A DNA stretch of 64,000 nt, taken from assembly GCA_037893225.1 (NCBI GenBank), contig JAZGUH010000153.1:2232001-2296000 (forward strand), given 5' to 3'. Below the pieces are notes generated by a model. That model was not told the DNA's origin, searched no databases, and saw only the letters and a list, made by a program, of their open reading frames with translations. Position 1 is the first letter of the stretch, and each line of letters opens with the position of its first letter. The position numbers were made by a program, and so were the translations under genes. Source of the stretch: Hippasteria phrygiana. Taxonomy: Eukaryota; Echinodermata; Asteroidea; Valvatida; Goniasteridae. Positions 23,693-34,105 of the stretch are shown one piece after another.

Positions 23693-24920
23693 AGTTACAA
23701 TTTGTCTCACAAAACCTTGTTTGTACATGTATGTGTGTTCTAATGAATGTTTTAATGTCAGGTGAACAGTCACTCGGCGGATAGAACTTTCCTTCGTCTT
23801 TCATTGGACACCAAATTTATCTGTGGTACCTTAAAGTAACTCTAATTATCTCAAATCCTCCAAAATCCAACATCCAACACCACAATTTGTTGGATTATGA
23901 TGGATTCAGGACTGTAGAGCCTTGGCACCATTACTTTGCATGGAGCTATGATGTCCCAAATGTTGAAGTACATGTAAAGAAAATGTAATTGGTTTACTGC
24001 AGTGATGGATTTTGATAGATTTTGATGGATTTACATGTACATGGGGCTGTGCTATCGGTTTACTGCACAGAATGGGATTTTGATGGATTCAGGACCATAG
24101 AGACTTTGCAACTTTACAGTGTCAAAGTACCAAAAATGTGTTATTGGTTTAGTGGACAGTGTCGGATTTTGGCAGATTGAGTTTGTTTCTTGAAAACACA
24201 GCAATTACAAAATGTAGGTTAAATACATGTAATCAAGATATTACTCCAAAACAAAATACAAAATGTAGTTTTGTTGCCCTGCACGACCGACCCTAAAAGT
24301 CACAAAAGTCGGGTCGCATTTGTTTGTATTTTTGTTTGGGTTTTTTGTATTAAAGAAATTTTCAAAATCTCACCTTTTCCCGTACAAAATGGACAAGTTC
24401 TATTAACCCAAACCCCTTGGGTAACTTTACTAGAAAGTATCCTGAATCCGCCAAAATCCACCTATTTTGTCATGCACAAAAAGTTGGTTTTGGTGACTGC
24501 TCAATATGGAGGTATCCTGAATCCATCAAAATTCTGCAGTACCGCTAGGCTTCAATCCATCAAAATCTCCCAGTTTTAATATGGAGGGTATCCTGAATCT
24601 GCCGAAATCCTCCAAAACAGGGGTATGGATTTTGATGGATTCAGGTAGGTTAGGGTTAAAATCACTTTTATAATAAGCTTACTTTTTGCCTCCCATCTTC
24701 CAAGTTACACATGTAGTCTTGTTTTCATGGACGGTTAAAATATTTTTATAATTTGACCGACTAATGACCCTATACCTTCCCCTTTTTTCTTGGCCTATAA
24801 CAGACATCTATGTTTAGGTCATGTAGATTTTAGTTTTAAAGATTCAGACACCTACATGTACATGTACATTGTATCTGAAACTGACTAGGTATGGAGTGAA
24901 TTTTCAAAGTGAACAGAGCA
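23693..24920. repeat. Diverged repeats with 'ggattttgatggattcagg' units
   Basis: The phrase 'gattttgatggattcagg' and its inverse recur at about 23900, 24005, 24075, 24445, 24515 and 24625. The 24560-24660 part returns inverted at 60670-60760 in VPS37A intron 1. It is non-coding. Short open frames (24271-24579) are spread over the repeat. Confidence 0.6.
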
Positions 24921-24924
24921 AACT

Positions 24925-24997
24925 GGCAGGAGCGGGATTTGAACCTGTGACCTCCGGAAGATCATACCGGCGCTCTACCAACTGAGCCATCTTGCCC
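24925..24997 (-). repeat. tRNA-derived SINE head
   Basis: On the minus strand this reads gggcaagatggctcagttgg ... ggttcaaatcc, a tRNA-like A box and B box. The anticodon stem-loop is irregular, so it is not a tRNA gene but the head of a SINE. A partial plus-strand copy at about 25070-25130 faces it, forming an inverted pair. Confidence 0.8.
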
Positions 24998-25251
24998 TTT
25001 TTAGCGGTCTCCCAAATTATCAGTGCCTTTGTTCGGAATGTAGTGTCTAGCACTCTCTGGACAAAGAAACTGACAATTTGGGTACGGTATTCTGGAGATC
25101 GCAGGTTCAAATCCCCCTTCTTGCCAATTTGTTTCACTTTTAGAATTATTTTAAATCAAATCAAAGTAACAAGGGATGTCTGACTAATTTTCATCTTGCT
25201 AATGGCATCTGCTCATTTTATTTTGATGCATTGTTATTTTTGTTGTTGCAG

Positions 25252-25344
25252 CTCCAAAGGTGTTACTTCATCCCGTATCTGGTTACCATGGGAATGCTGG
25301 TTCTCCTGCAGTTTATTGTCTGCCTTCTCTCTGTCATTGCTTTG
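25252..25344 (+). CDS. PPxY membrane protein, exon A (membrane helix)
   Basis: The acceptor is ttgttgcag|CTC and the donor TTG|gtgaga. The 31 codons contain a Pro-headed hydrophobic helix (FIPYLVTMGMLVLLQ and onward). It is phase 0 at both ends. Confidence 0.85.
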
Positions 25345-28300
25345 GTGAGATATCTTCACAATTTTTTTTTTTTTATATCTTATTTTTTTCCTTTCATATT
25401 GTTCACAAGATTGTATTTATGTGTCAATTCTTGTGTCATTTTTTACACTGTATTTGATGAGCATTTTAAGTCACCTTTTAAATTTCCCTGTGATATAATT
25501 TCGTGCACGATTGTAATTACTTTCGAATTAAATGAGACTTATAGGTTTGCACGGTGGACATAAATAAACTCTTTTGAGTTGAGTGGTTCTGAGATGAACT
25601 GCTTATTTTTAAGCCCTGGACCAGCAAAGGTCTGGCAGTCTCCTGATGATGAACAGAGCATACTGTTCAAAACATTGAGTTAAAAATCTTTGATCAGGTG
25701 GGCGCTAGTCAGAAGTCATGAACCCAGAATGCCGTATAGCCAGGGATCACAACCCAATTTTACGATACAACCTGGGAAGTGACATTGTGGGAATCACTCA
25801 ATGACGCCCACCCGAACAAAGAAACTGACAATTTGGGAGACCGCCAACATATATAGGGCAAGATAGCTCAGTTGGTAGAGCGCCGGTACGGTAACCCGGA
25901 GGTCGCAGGTTCGAATCCCGCTCCTGCCAGTTTCTTTGTTCACTTTGAAATTGTATTCAAATTTACCTAGTCAGTTTCCCTTGTGGATTGTTTGACGAAT
26001 TATAAGTTAAAAAGTCGTATCCTCAATGAGTGATCCCCACTATGTCGCTTCCCAGGTGGTATCGTAAAATTGGGTGTGATCCCTGGCTATACGGCATTCT
26101 GGGTTCATGACTTCTGACTAGCGCCCACCCGAACAAAGATACTGACAATTTGGGAGACCGCCAGCATAGGGCAAGATAGCTCAGTTGGTAGAGCGCCGGT
26201 ATGGTAACCCAGATTTAGCAGGTTCGAATCCCGCTCCTGTCAGTTTCTTTGTTCACTTTGAAAAAGTTGCATTAGATTGGATCTTTTGTGAATTTCTTGA
26301 AGATTAGCAAAGATTTTAATCAAAATTGGGATCTAAAAAATATGTTCATGCAGAAGATTTTCAACTAAGAATTGTGCCCATTTCATTGAGTATTCGATGT
26401 TACGTGAATGCCCATTCTGATTGAATTTAACGTGTGCGCGTTGTGCGACCACCTTGCGTGTTCATACATGTACGTGCGTGTTACTTATCCCGAATGGTCC
26501 GTGACCCATGTCATTGTGCACATGCGCAGTTGAAATACCGAACTGGCTTATTGTTTTCTTGATTTCTTTTTCTTCACAGGTCCTTAGCTTCGTGCCAGGT
26601 ACCTTAGTGGAGATGTTTCTTGTCTTTATCTTCTTCATAGCTGATGTAAGTCAAAGAAGCACCAACGTTTGTGTCAATAATTCATTTTGATGTAGAACAC
26701 GGTAAACAACAATAGGGTTTTTTTAAGGGGGGGGGGGGGGGGGGGGGGCTTTTCCAACATAGTATTTAACACACTATCAAACCAATTAGTATTTGAAATA
26801 AAAAAATTAGCTGGCCTGACGTTTCGGGTATTTGTGGAGCTGTCTGCAAAATGGTAATGACAAGAGTGGCAAAGTGTTGTGATGAATTGTAAATAAGCAA
26901 AGACCAGAGTTGTAGTCGAGTCCCTGCAAGTCCTTTCACAAGTCCTTTCGCAAGCCCATTCAGAAGTCCTTTCATAAAGCCGGTCACAAGTACAAAGAAA
27001 TGACAAAGAAATGCCTTTGTCAAAGCTCATTTGAATAGCTTGCGATTGGGATTAGGACTGGAGGGGCTTGTGGTGGACTTGCAGGGACTTGTGATGGACT
27101 TGCAGGGACTTGTGATGGACTTGACTACAGCCCTGGCAAAGACCAATTGGACGTTGAAGTGCTCCATCACCAGCATTGCCCAGCCCTATGCTGGCGTCCT
27201 CCCAACTAGTCAACTATCTGTACCAACTGAGCTATCTTGCCCCTATGTTTGGCGGTCTCCCAAATTGGGCAAGATAGGGCAAGATAGCTCAGTTGGTAGA
27301 GTGCCGGTACGGTATTCCGGAGATGGCAGGTTCAAATCCCATTCCTGTCAGTTTTCTTTGTTAACTTTGAAAATTCATTCAAAAGTACCTACAGGGGTGA
27401 GATTTGTCAGGACTTTTCCTGATTTCAGGATTTTTTGTCAGAATTTCAGAATTTTTTACAGAATCTCTTTGCAATCTGGAATTCCTGAGGTGTTTGTCCT
27501 TCAGGTGTTTTTACCTGTAAAAGTGGATATAGACCAATAAAAAGAATGGATATTTTAAGGGGTGCCTTTAGGCAAATACAAACTATATGTTGATCGAGGG
27601 TCCTTGTGGATTTTTTGTGGATTTTTTGTGGATTTTCATTTTTTGCCAATCTCACCCCCTGGTACCTACATGTACATGTAGTTTCCGTTGTGGTTTGTTT
27701 AATATTATGCTAAAAATACTCTGTGCACAAACTAATCACCCTGTGCTAAGCCTGTTCGATATGACGATATTTCCCGATATTTCGATATTTTTTTCATATC
27801 GAAAATCGTATCGGCCCCTTTAAAAAAAAAACGGAATATCGGGGAATTCGATATACCGAAGAATATCGCGATATATGTTCCTTTTGGCCGCATTACGTGT
27901 GGATTTGTCCAGTTTACTTTGCTCGAAATTCCAGTTATTTCCAATTATTGGACGGTAGAATAGTATATAATGTATCATGATGTACCATGGAGGAATAAAA
28001 AAATACATACATGCACTAAATGTGTCTTTCTTTGACCGTTTTCTAAACCCCGACATGACATCTCCGCTCCGCGCGATTTACCTTCCGAGCGATTTACCCT
28101 CCGCGCCGTACGTAGTTGTCAAGTGCAAACAACGTCTTATTCCCAGTGTACAATGTACGTACCTGTACCTACACGCTTGCGAACTTATCTTGAGATCGAG
28201 GGGTATGGCAATTGTTTGCAATAAGGTCAACCCCTGTAGCGCATCTGCGCGTGCGCGTTGCTTTGTTGCTAGCCTTGGTCAAAGTGCAAGCAACCGCACT

Positions 28301-30518
28301 GAATGCCACCGTCTTTCCCCAGTGTACAAGGCATACGCATTTTAGGTGTAGTTACGTGTAGCGAACTGCGCCGCGTCTTGAGAAAAGATTAAAACACGTG
28401 CCGCGCATCCATTGTACATTGTGTAATGTCATGTCGTCTTCACAAAATATACGACACGGTCGTTTGTTGACAGCTCGCATGTGATCGTCCATGGTATTAT
28501 CATCTGTGTTACTAATCAACAATGCTGAATTAGAAACAAACGCTAGTCTTTCTGGAGTGCCATAAAGTAGCCAACTGAAGGTAAATGTCGTAAAACTCCA
28601 AATACTCAACGAGCGAAGGGAAGCTTTGTCAAACCGGCCCCCCGTTCCTGCCGCTCAATCCCGGCGGGCCCGATCCCGGCGGTGGCCCCGATCTCATGAT
28701 GCCGTGGTGACTTCCGTCATGTATTTTTTTATTCCTCCGTTCTTCCAGTAATGAAAAAGTGACGTCATCACGATAATATCGAATATCGAATATCGCGATA
28801 TTTTTCTGCCGATATTTCGGTATCAAAATAAATGGATATCGAACAGCCTTACCCTGTGCACAAACATCATATTCCTGTTTTGTTTTGAAATGAAGTAAGG
28901 CCTTAAAATAAGACACCAAATTCTATTAACTGAATTTCTAAAAATATTTTTTTCAGTTGATGTGCTGGCTCTGCGTGTTCTCATACTACCAGGAACTGAG
29001 GGACGGCCGTGCCCAAATCAGGGCCAATTATACCATCAGAGTAAGTGCTAGACCAGAATCTTGACTCCTTTCATCACAGAGCCTATTGACTCAGTACTGT
29101 GAGAAACTCAAGTTTTTTCCTCTCGTACTGCCGCACTATTAAACCCGCTTCCCTTCTACCTATAATCTTTCACAATGCGAACAAAATGTGAATAATGAAG
29201 ATCCTTTCTGTCCCTGTGATTTCTGTCTTTTCTTGCTTTTTGTAACCCTTACCTTGAGAGGCCTTTTGGCCTTCTCCTGGGCGATAACTCAATACGTACA
29301 TGTACCACTGTATTTAAGGCTGTGGTACTTGCTCATTTCTTTTGAATGATTTTGTGTGACCTGTGACCAGAGGTCAGTACTTGAACGTTGCAAGTTCATG
29401 GTAACTACCCACAATGCTTTGCGTTTCCCATACAAATTTGTGTGAAAGAAGAGATTAGCCGTCACCAGTGCCCTCGGATAGGCCTGTGGGTATCAGAAAA
29501 GGGTGTGAATAACCTATAATCTGTGACGTAACCAGGTTTTGGAACCATAGGAGGGAGGAGGGGTTAACAGGCCCCCAGCTTGGGGGGGGGGGGGGGGTGT
29601 GTATGTGCCCCACTCCATGATTATAGCGGGCAGGTTGATCTCAACAAAGGTGGAAATTGCCCTACCTGGATCTATGGGCTCCGTGCACAACTACCCCCTC
29701 AGCGGAAAGAAAAGGCGAGTTGGGGGGTCAATATCGACGCCATCTTACCTGACTTCAATTTAAGTGTCTGGTTCCCGCTGTGATATTCTTATTGAAAACT
29801 CAATTATCGAAAGTCGGCAAACAGACAAAGCAATCCCACTGGTATACAAGTATCAAATGAACGAGAAGCGCGGTGCGGATACCAGCGACGTACTGCCCAC
29901 GGAAGTGCGGTTGCTATGTGGACAGCGCCCTCATTCGACGGCGCACGGAGCCCATAGGTCTGAAAATTGGGATCGTTTCTTTAGTATCAAAGATTTATCC
30001 TCTATTTAGATCTGGACCCAGGAAAACCGTAAGGGTGGTTGGGCTAGCAACCTAAAATGTGGCCAACCCCACCACCTCTGTTGTAACCCTATAATACCCA
30101 GAGTGGCTGTTAGTTTTGTTTTTGGGGACTTTAAAAAAATATTTAAAAAAATAATTTTGACGGATATTTTTTGATTTAATATCTCTGTTGGCAGTTCACA
30201 GTGTACAGGTGTACTTTAGGTATTCAATAAAAATTTGATTTCGAGCATACGTCAAGACATTTTTCCACCATTAATTTTCTTTAATATACTATTTTATTTA
30301 ATGTTTCTGTGTGAATCAATGGATCATAAGGCTGATTTGGACGCAAATTGTGATAAAATTAGGCAGTTATTTAGAAATTGTTGCCATGGTGGTATTTTTG
30401 CCTACAGGTACATGTACCTGAAATCAGCGAATCAGAGAAGACCGACATGGCCATAGACACTAGCCGGTCTGTTGACGGGCCGCCCGCCTACACTGCCCTC
30501 TTCCCAGACAAAAACTAA
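25252..30518 (+). CDS. Small multi-pass membrane protein with C-terminal PPxY motif (LAPTM4-like), 5' end uncertain
   Basis: Four phase-0 exons (25252-25344, 26580-26645, 28957-29040, 30408-30518) join to 117 codons ending in TAA. The product has two long hydrophobic stretches split by a short VPGTLVE turn, then CVFSYYQELRDGR after the last membrane segment, and a polar tail with SVDGPPAYTALFPDKN at the end. PPxY binds WW domains of Nedd4-family ubiquitin ligases. LAPTM4-type late endosome/lysosome proteins have the same design: membrane helices, an aromatic/basic exit segment and a C-terminal PPxY. Family members usually have four helices, so one or two N-terminal exons are missing. The only candidate found is 10863-10907. 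The exact family is not proven. A related arthropod and deuterostome family of unknown function (DUF4728-like) is an alternative. Confidence that this is a real gene is high, and lower for the name. Confidence 0.8.
25345..25697. other. Intron after exon A, first part; no gene
   Basis: T-rich intron start (poly-T at 25363-25375), then unique sequence up to the repeat at 25698. Confidence 0.6.
25698..26140. repeat. Inverted pair of SINE bodies around a SINE head
   Basis: 25698-25815 ('gggcgctagtcagaagtcatgaacccaga', broken here, 'gccagggatcacaaccc') reappears inverted at about 26005-26130. Between them lies the tRNA-like head 25857-25929. The same body is found at 58085-58215 and, diverged, at 52980-53065. 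The pair could form a long hairpin in the intron RNA. Confidence 0.85.
25857..25929 (+). repeat. tRNA-derived SINE head, best-preserved copy
   Basis: Bases read gggcaagatagctcagttgg ... gcaggttcgaatcccgctcc. The acceptor-stem halves GGCAAGA and TCCTGCC pair with one mismatch, and the D-arm GCTC/GAGC and B box are intact. The base before the would-be anticodon is C instead of T, which argues against a working tRNA. Confidence 0.85.
26169..26242 (+). repeat. tRNA-derived SINE head
   Basis: A second plus-strand copy, about 240 bp downstream of the previous one, with the same A and B boxes and 'agtttctttgttcactttgaaa' tail. The anticodon region is altered (cagatttagcagg). Confidence 0.8.
26398..26552 (+). 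mobile_element. AATAAGCC MITE, copy 2, truncated, next to a splice acceptor
   Basis: The right end 'gaaataccgaactggcttatt' is intact. The left end is missing, with similarity starting near 'gatgttacgtgaatgcccattctgat'. The right end stops 27 bp before exon B, so only 'gttttcttgatttctttttc' and 'ttcacag' separate MITE and exon. Confidence 0.8.
26580..26645 (+). CDS. PPxY membrane protein, exon B (turn and helix start)
   Basis: The acceptor is tcttcacag|GTC and the donor GAT|gtaagt. The 22 codons VLSFVPGTLVEMFLVFIFFI plus AD give the end of one helix, a short turn and the start of the next. Confidence 0.85.
26728..26750 (+). repeat. Poly-G run
   Basis: About 22 consecutive G in the intron after exon B. 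Confidence 0.95.
26905..27135 (+). mobile_element. hAT-like MITE with 8-bp target duplication
   Basis: The ends are CAGAGTTGTAGTCGAGTCC and inverted GGACTTGACTACAGCCCTG. The 8-bp GCAAAGAC flanks both sides (26897-26904 and 27136-27143). The inside is made of 'acttgcagggacttgtgatgg' units and their inverse. An 8-bp duplication with CAG..CTG ends is the hAT signature. A diverged relative is at 59933-60490. Confidence 0.85.
27278..27350 (+). repeat. tRNA-derived SINE head
   Basis: A plus-strand copy (ggcaagatagctcagttggt ... ggttcaaatccc). A truncated minus-strand copy with 'taccaactgagctatcttgc' lies just before it at 27200-27245, giving a head-to-head pair. Confidence 0.8.
27392..27661 (+). 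mobile_element. MITE with CAGGGGTGAGAT ends
   Basis: The ends are CAGGGGTGAGATTTGTC and inverted ATCTCACCCCCTG. GTACCTA flanks both sides (27385-27391 and 27662-27668). A second copy lies inverted at 42441-42768 with a matching interior ('ggcaaatacaaacta', 'ggtctatatccacttttac'). The CAGGGG ends and 7-8-bp duplication suggest the hAT superfamily. Confidence 0.8.
27747..28851 (+). mobile_element. 1.1-kb hAT-like non-autonomous element
   Basis: The ends are TAAGCCTGTTCGATATGA and inverted GATATCGAACAGCCTTA, with an exact 8-bp duplication CCCTGTGC (27739-27746, 28852-28859). Subterminal parts are rich in ATATCGATAT-like palindromes. The interior is GC-richer than the intron and holds short frames only (27977-28345, 28352-28609), with no transposase. 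Confidence 0.85.
28957..29040 (+). CDS. PPxY membrane protein, exon C (helix end and basic segment)
   Basis: The acceptor is tttttttcag|TTG and the donor AGA|gtaagt. The 28 codons LMCWLCVFSYYQELRDGRAQ and IRANYTIR complete the last helix and pass into the charged tail. Confidence 0.9.
29085..29290 (+). pseudogene. LINE 3' fragment (end of ORF2 and tail)
   Basis: A plus-strand frame reads FFPLVLPHY, stop, TRFPSTYNLSQ, the same as the end of the better copy at 50735-51262. It is followed by the shared tail 'gagaggccttttggccttct..tgggcgataactc'. This is a 5'-truncated, decayed non-LTR retrotransposon copy inside the last intron of the membrane protein gene. Confidence 0.7.
29575..30130 (+). repeat. 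Composite repeat in the last intron
   Basis: After a G run (29582-29597), 29680-29955 matches the reverse complement of 56460-56740 inside the 1.5-kb element ('caatcccactggtata', 'gcgacgtactgccca', 'cagcgccctcattcgac'). 29955-30125 is a copy of the dispersed repeat at 33135-33370. They join without spacer. Confidence 0.75.
30408..30518 (+). CDS. PPxY membrane protein, last exon with PPAY
   Basis: The acceptor is ttgcctacag|GTA and the stop TAA at 30516-30518. The 36 codons form a hydrophilic cytoplasmic tail with acidic Ser-rich start VHVPEISESEKTD and the WW-binding PPAY about 12 residues from the end. The exon starts inside a TACATGTA palindrome. Confidence 0.9.
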   Translation, partial: VHVPEISESEKTDMAIDTSRSVDGPPAYTALFPDKN

Positions 30519-31539
30519 ATCAACCGAAAGGTTTGCTCGCCGAAAATTATGATGCAAGTAAACCTGCATGATTATCCAACACTCGAGTAAATCCCTGCCA
30601 TCTGATTGGTGGATCACATGCATTGAATTATTCGTCCCAACGCGCGGCCGCAGCGCAAAAATAGAAGTTCTATTCAATGGTGAATAGATCTTCCATCACA
30701 GGGTCACGCTCTGACCAATCAGATGATGAGGATTTATTCAGGTGTTGCATAAAAGAAATAAGGAATATTTCACGTTCGTGCAATGGAAAGAATAGTTTCA
30801 TTCGGTGACAGATGCATGACAGATGAAATGGAACATTGCATCCGTCACCTCATTATATTATGCTGACCATTGCACTCAAAAACATTCATTATTTGTATAT
30901 CGTCGGACCAGGGTACTGGTCAAGTCATTCAACCAATCAATGGTTTTTATACTTTCTGCTAAAACTACAGCACTAAAATGAGGCAATTTCATTAGTTTTG
31001 CAGCTTGAAGGATACATAAACATCACTATGTATTAAGGCACACTGTAATTGTTGTTAATAATGTGGATTTGTAAAGTGCACTGTGCATCCAAACCGGGTA
31101 CCTGAGTAACCGATCGCTAATGTCAGGAACCGTTCCAGATTATGGAATCGAGTACCCGTACCCCAATTAACATATTACGTAGTCAATGACAAAGAAAGTT
31201 TTGGAATATCATTTTTTGGGGAATTTTCAAAATGAAAACCAGGGTACATGGAAAACCAAACAGATCAGTGTTATGACGCTTGCAAAAATGCAATTTACAC
31301 CGTAAAGCCATCACGGCCCTACATACCTTCTGCATTGATGCACCGATGTGGTGGTATTAATGGCAATTTCCGAGATTTAATTTTTGGGATTGGCTTTCTT
31401 ATCGGGTACCCGTGCTTTTTTCAGTCGGGTACCCGATTCCCGTACTATCCGTAAATGCATACCCCTAATATTCACCATGATCACTGTGCTGAAGGCACTA
31501 CATCATTACACCTGCTCAACCCCTATTAATCATCCCTGA
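30519..31539. other. 3' UTR and intergenic
   Basis: The start must be 3' UTR, but no AATAAA close behind the stop is clear and no length can be given. 31090-31160 and 31395-31470 carry facing 'gggtacc(c/t)g' motifs, probably ends of a decayed element. Confidence 0.4.
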
Positions 31540-31880
31540 AACCTTCTCAGCTCCATGGGGAGTATACAGCCCCGGCTACAAGTTAAGCACACATGGGCTA
31601 ATCAAACGCTTAACCATCACTGCCCTCACGGGTACCCATTTACTCCTGGGTGGAGAGAAGCAACTTGTCTTGCTCAAGGGCACAAGCACCATTACTCCTG
31701 GCTGAACTCAAACCCACAATCTGTAGTACCACCAAGATCTTGAGTTTGGCACGCTTAAAAAATGCCACTCCCTGATTGGCAGATGTATAACGGGCTTACC
31801 CCAGTTTGAGATCACAGGAACGTGTTTCGGCATTAAATTCCACTAGGCCACAGCGCTTCACAATTTTCCAATTTGGTTTA
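31540..31880 (+). repeat. Dispersed repeat with 'gggtacccatttactcctgggtgg' module
   Basis: The words 'gggtacccatttactcct', 'gggtggagagaagcaa' and 'tcttgctcaagggcaca' form a module common in marine invertebrate short repeats. A B-box-like 'gaactcaaaccc' follows. It is probably a SINE. Confidence 0.55.
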
Positions 31881-33134
31881 TTGAGCAGTTATGTAGAAAA
31901 GTGCAGTTAGTGCTGCAGTCTCATAAACACAATGCTGATAGATAATCAAGATCCCGTGGGTAAACATTTTACGAGCGAATACGGCGAAACCAGGCCTAGT
32001 ATAGGAATAAACATATTCAGCATTCTACATAAAAAATGAGAAAGGCTCAGATTTGTTTTAATTCTAAAGTGCAGGCTCAATTAACTGGATGGCTGCTGGC
32101 CCTTGTTTTTTTCAGACATCACTACATTTGTTCCCACCAAAAATAGTTGCCAGCAAAAACCTGACAATCCCCCCCCCCCCCTGCATTTTATGCAGTTTAT
32201 GCATTTTTCTGGTGATCTCCAGTGTGAGCGATGAGAATAAAGAGCCAATTGGCGATATGGCGGGCTCCACTCCAAGAGATGCAGAATATGTAAGATTTTA
32301 TTTTAGATGCATTTTAAATTGCTTAATCAAATGTTCCACATTATATTTTCTCATGATCTAGTTGAAATTATTTTTAAGCCGAGCATTATAATTAGCAATC
32401 GAAGTTTGATAAAGCCTACATTCACTACATGTAGGCAAATAAAAATAATGGCAAGCATGTACATTAAAACAAAAAATAGTTTCATTATCATGTGTGTACA
32501 AAAAAGGGTAATATGTCGCACTGTGTTAAAACACACACAGGGCGAAAAAATCTTCACATGTTTTTGATTTGTTGGCTGCTGTTATATCTATATTTTCATA
32601 ATTTATTTTCAAAAACATTAATATTGATAAATAAGAAATAAAAATAAATGTTTATAAAAATTACTTCTATATTGGTTTGCACTTTTTGTGTTTAAAGGCC
32701 TATATCTCTAAACGCACTTCCGTTTGTGTACAAATGTCAAGATATCTCAAGAACACAAAATGCCACAGGAGTCAAACCTACACCAAATTAAAGTTACGGA
32801 TGTGACATATTCAACTACAACTCATTTTTCAAATTTTGCGACATATAATACCCCTTTTTGCAGAGCCGGCCACTGTACATGTATATAAAAAATGGGACTA
32901 TATTGAAGTCGGTGACAGGGTTAAGTATATGTTTCTAAGGTAGATTTATACAATAAAGATTTGTCATGGCAATCTGTTTATTTTTCTAGTTTAGAGATGC
33001 AAAAGCACTTCAGTGTTTAGTAGTAGGTGTGACGGTATTGTTTTTATGTTATGATATTGACATTTTCTGGGTGTTGTATTTTTCTGCAAAGTATATTGTA
33101 TTTCCTATAGTATTTGGGTATTGTATAGTATTTG
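31881..33134. other. Intergenic, no gene seen
   Basis: A C run lies at 32170-32181. 32690-32880 resembles the inner end of the 21547 element ('ttttgcagagc.gg.cac'). The open piece 32220-32288 between an AG and 'gtaaga' was rejected as an exon. Confidence 0.4.
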
Positions 33135-33370
33135 AAGGAGGTGAGTTGGTCTCACTAATGGTGGAAGTTACCCCACCTGGGTCTATAGGTAACAAAAATT
33201 GGATAATTTCTTTGGTATCTATCGAAGATTTATCCTCTATTTAGATCTGGACCCAGGAAAACCGTAAGGGTGATAGGGCTGGCAACCTAAAATGTGGCCA
33301 ACCCCACCACCTCTGTTGTAGCCCTTAACCTAGAGTGGCTTTTGGCCTTGTATTGGGTGACTTCCATTAG
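33135..33370 (+). repeat. Dispersed repeat, uninterrupted copy
   Basis: Reference copy of the repeat seen at 21483-22140 and 29955-30125. Its end 'agagtggcttttggccttgt' plus 'attgggtgacttcca' is close to the 3' tail of the LINE copies (50735 region), as in SINEs that borrow a LINE tail. Confidence 0.75.
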
Positions 33371-33519
33371 AAGAAAAAAAAGAAATTGGTAAGTATTTTC
33401 ACAGATAAATATGTAATATCTATAATCTCCACATTCAGAGCTCTCAACTTTTTGTTAGATTTTTGATTCAGGTGACTGCAGTTCATGAACAGAAACAGTT
33501 GCATGGTAAGGGGGAGGGG

Positions 33520-33858
33520 GTTTGAACTCTCCCCCCCCCCCCCCCCTCGGCAAACAAAAACGGGGAAAAGGGATGGAAATTAAGTCCGGCAAGAAACATG
33601 AAGCCATTTGAAGATCAATGAGGGAGAATAATAACTCCTTTCTGTATCAGCACCCCCCCCCCCCCACAAAAAAAACCCAAAACCCCACAAATGTTCACTA
33701 TCCATCGTCTGTCTGTACAACAAATTTTAATTTCTACTCAGAATGTTGATCGGTGAGCCATGTATGCACAGCACTCACAGGACAATATCACTATACACAG
33801 GGTGTCTTTTCTACAAATACTGACTAGCATTAGTGGCACATTGTACAACAGTTTCACT

Positions 33859-33889
<31 letters not shown>

Positions 33890-33900
33890 ATTGCTGAGGG
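33520..33900 (+). repeat. Three poly-C runs
   Basis: C runs lie at about 33531-33546, 33652-33664 and 33863-33889, the last one about 27 bases. Confidence 0.95.
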
Positions 33901-33929
33901 AAAAATTGAAGATGCTGCAGGAATGTCAG

Positions 33930-34105
33930 ATCATGGTCTGAAAAATCATTCTTTGCCTGATGCATGTTTCCCTCCATCTGATGATCTTTCCTGCTTCAAG
34001 AGTAATATTAATTCCTACCTCTTGTATCTGTCATTCTTTCTCTTTCTGTAGTCCCATACTACCTCGAGTGGCTTTTAGCCATGTTCTGGGTAAACTTGCA
34101 TATAG
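33930..34105 (+). pseudogene. LINE 3' fragment
   Basis: A plus-strand frame ends with DDLSCFKSNINSYLLYLSFF, like the C-terminus of LINE ORF2 ('..FK.NVN.YL..'), followed by 'cctcgagtggcttttagcc', the LINE tail module. It is a short, 5'-truncated copy. Confidence 0.55.

Noticed and set aside
25857..25929. Functional tRNA gene
   Set aside because: The base before the anticodon is not T, the stem is irregular, and several similar copies carry SINE bodies.
32220..32288. Open segment between AG and gtaaga resembling an exon (VSDENKEPIGDMAGSTPRDA)
   Set aside because: Its phase does not fit the PPxY gene, whose last exon with stop lies upstream at 30408-30518, and no partner exon was found.
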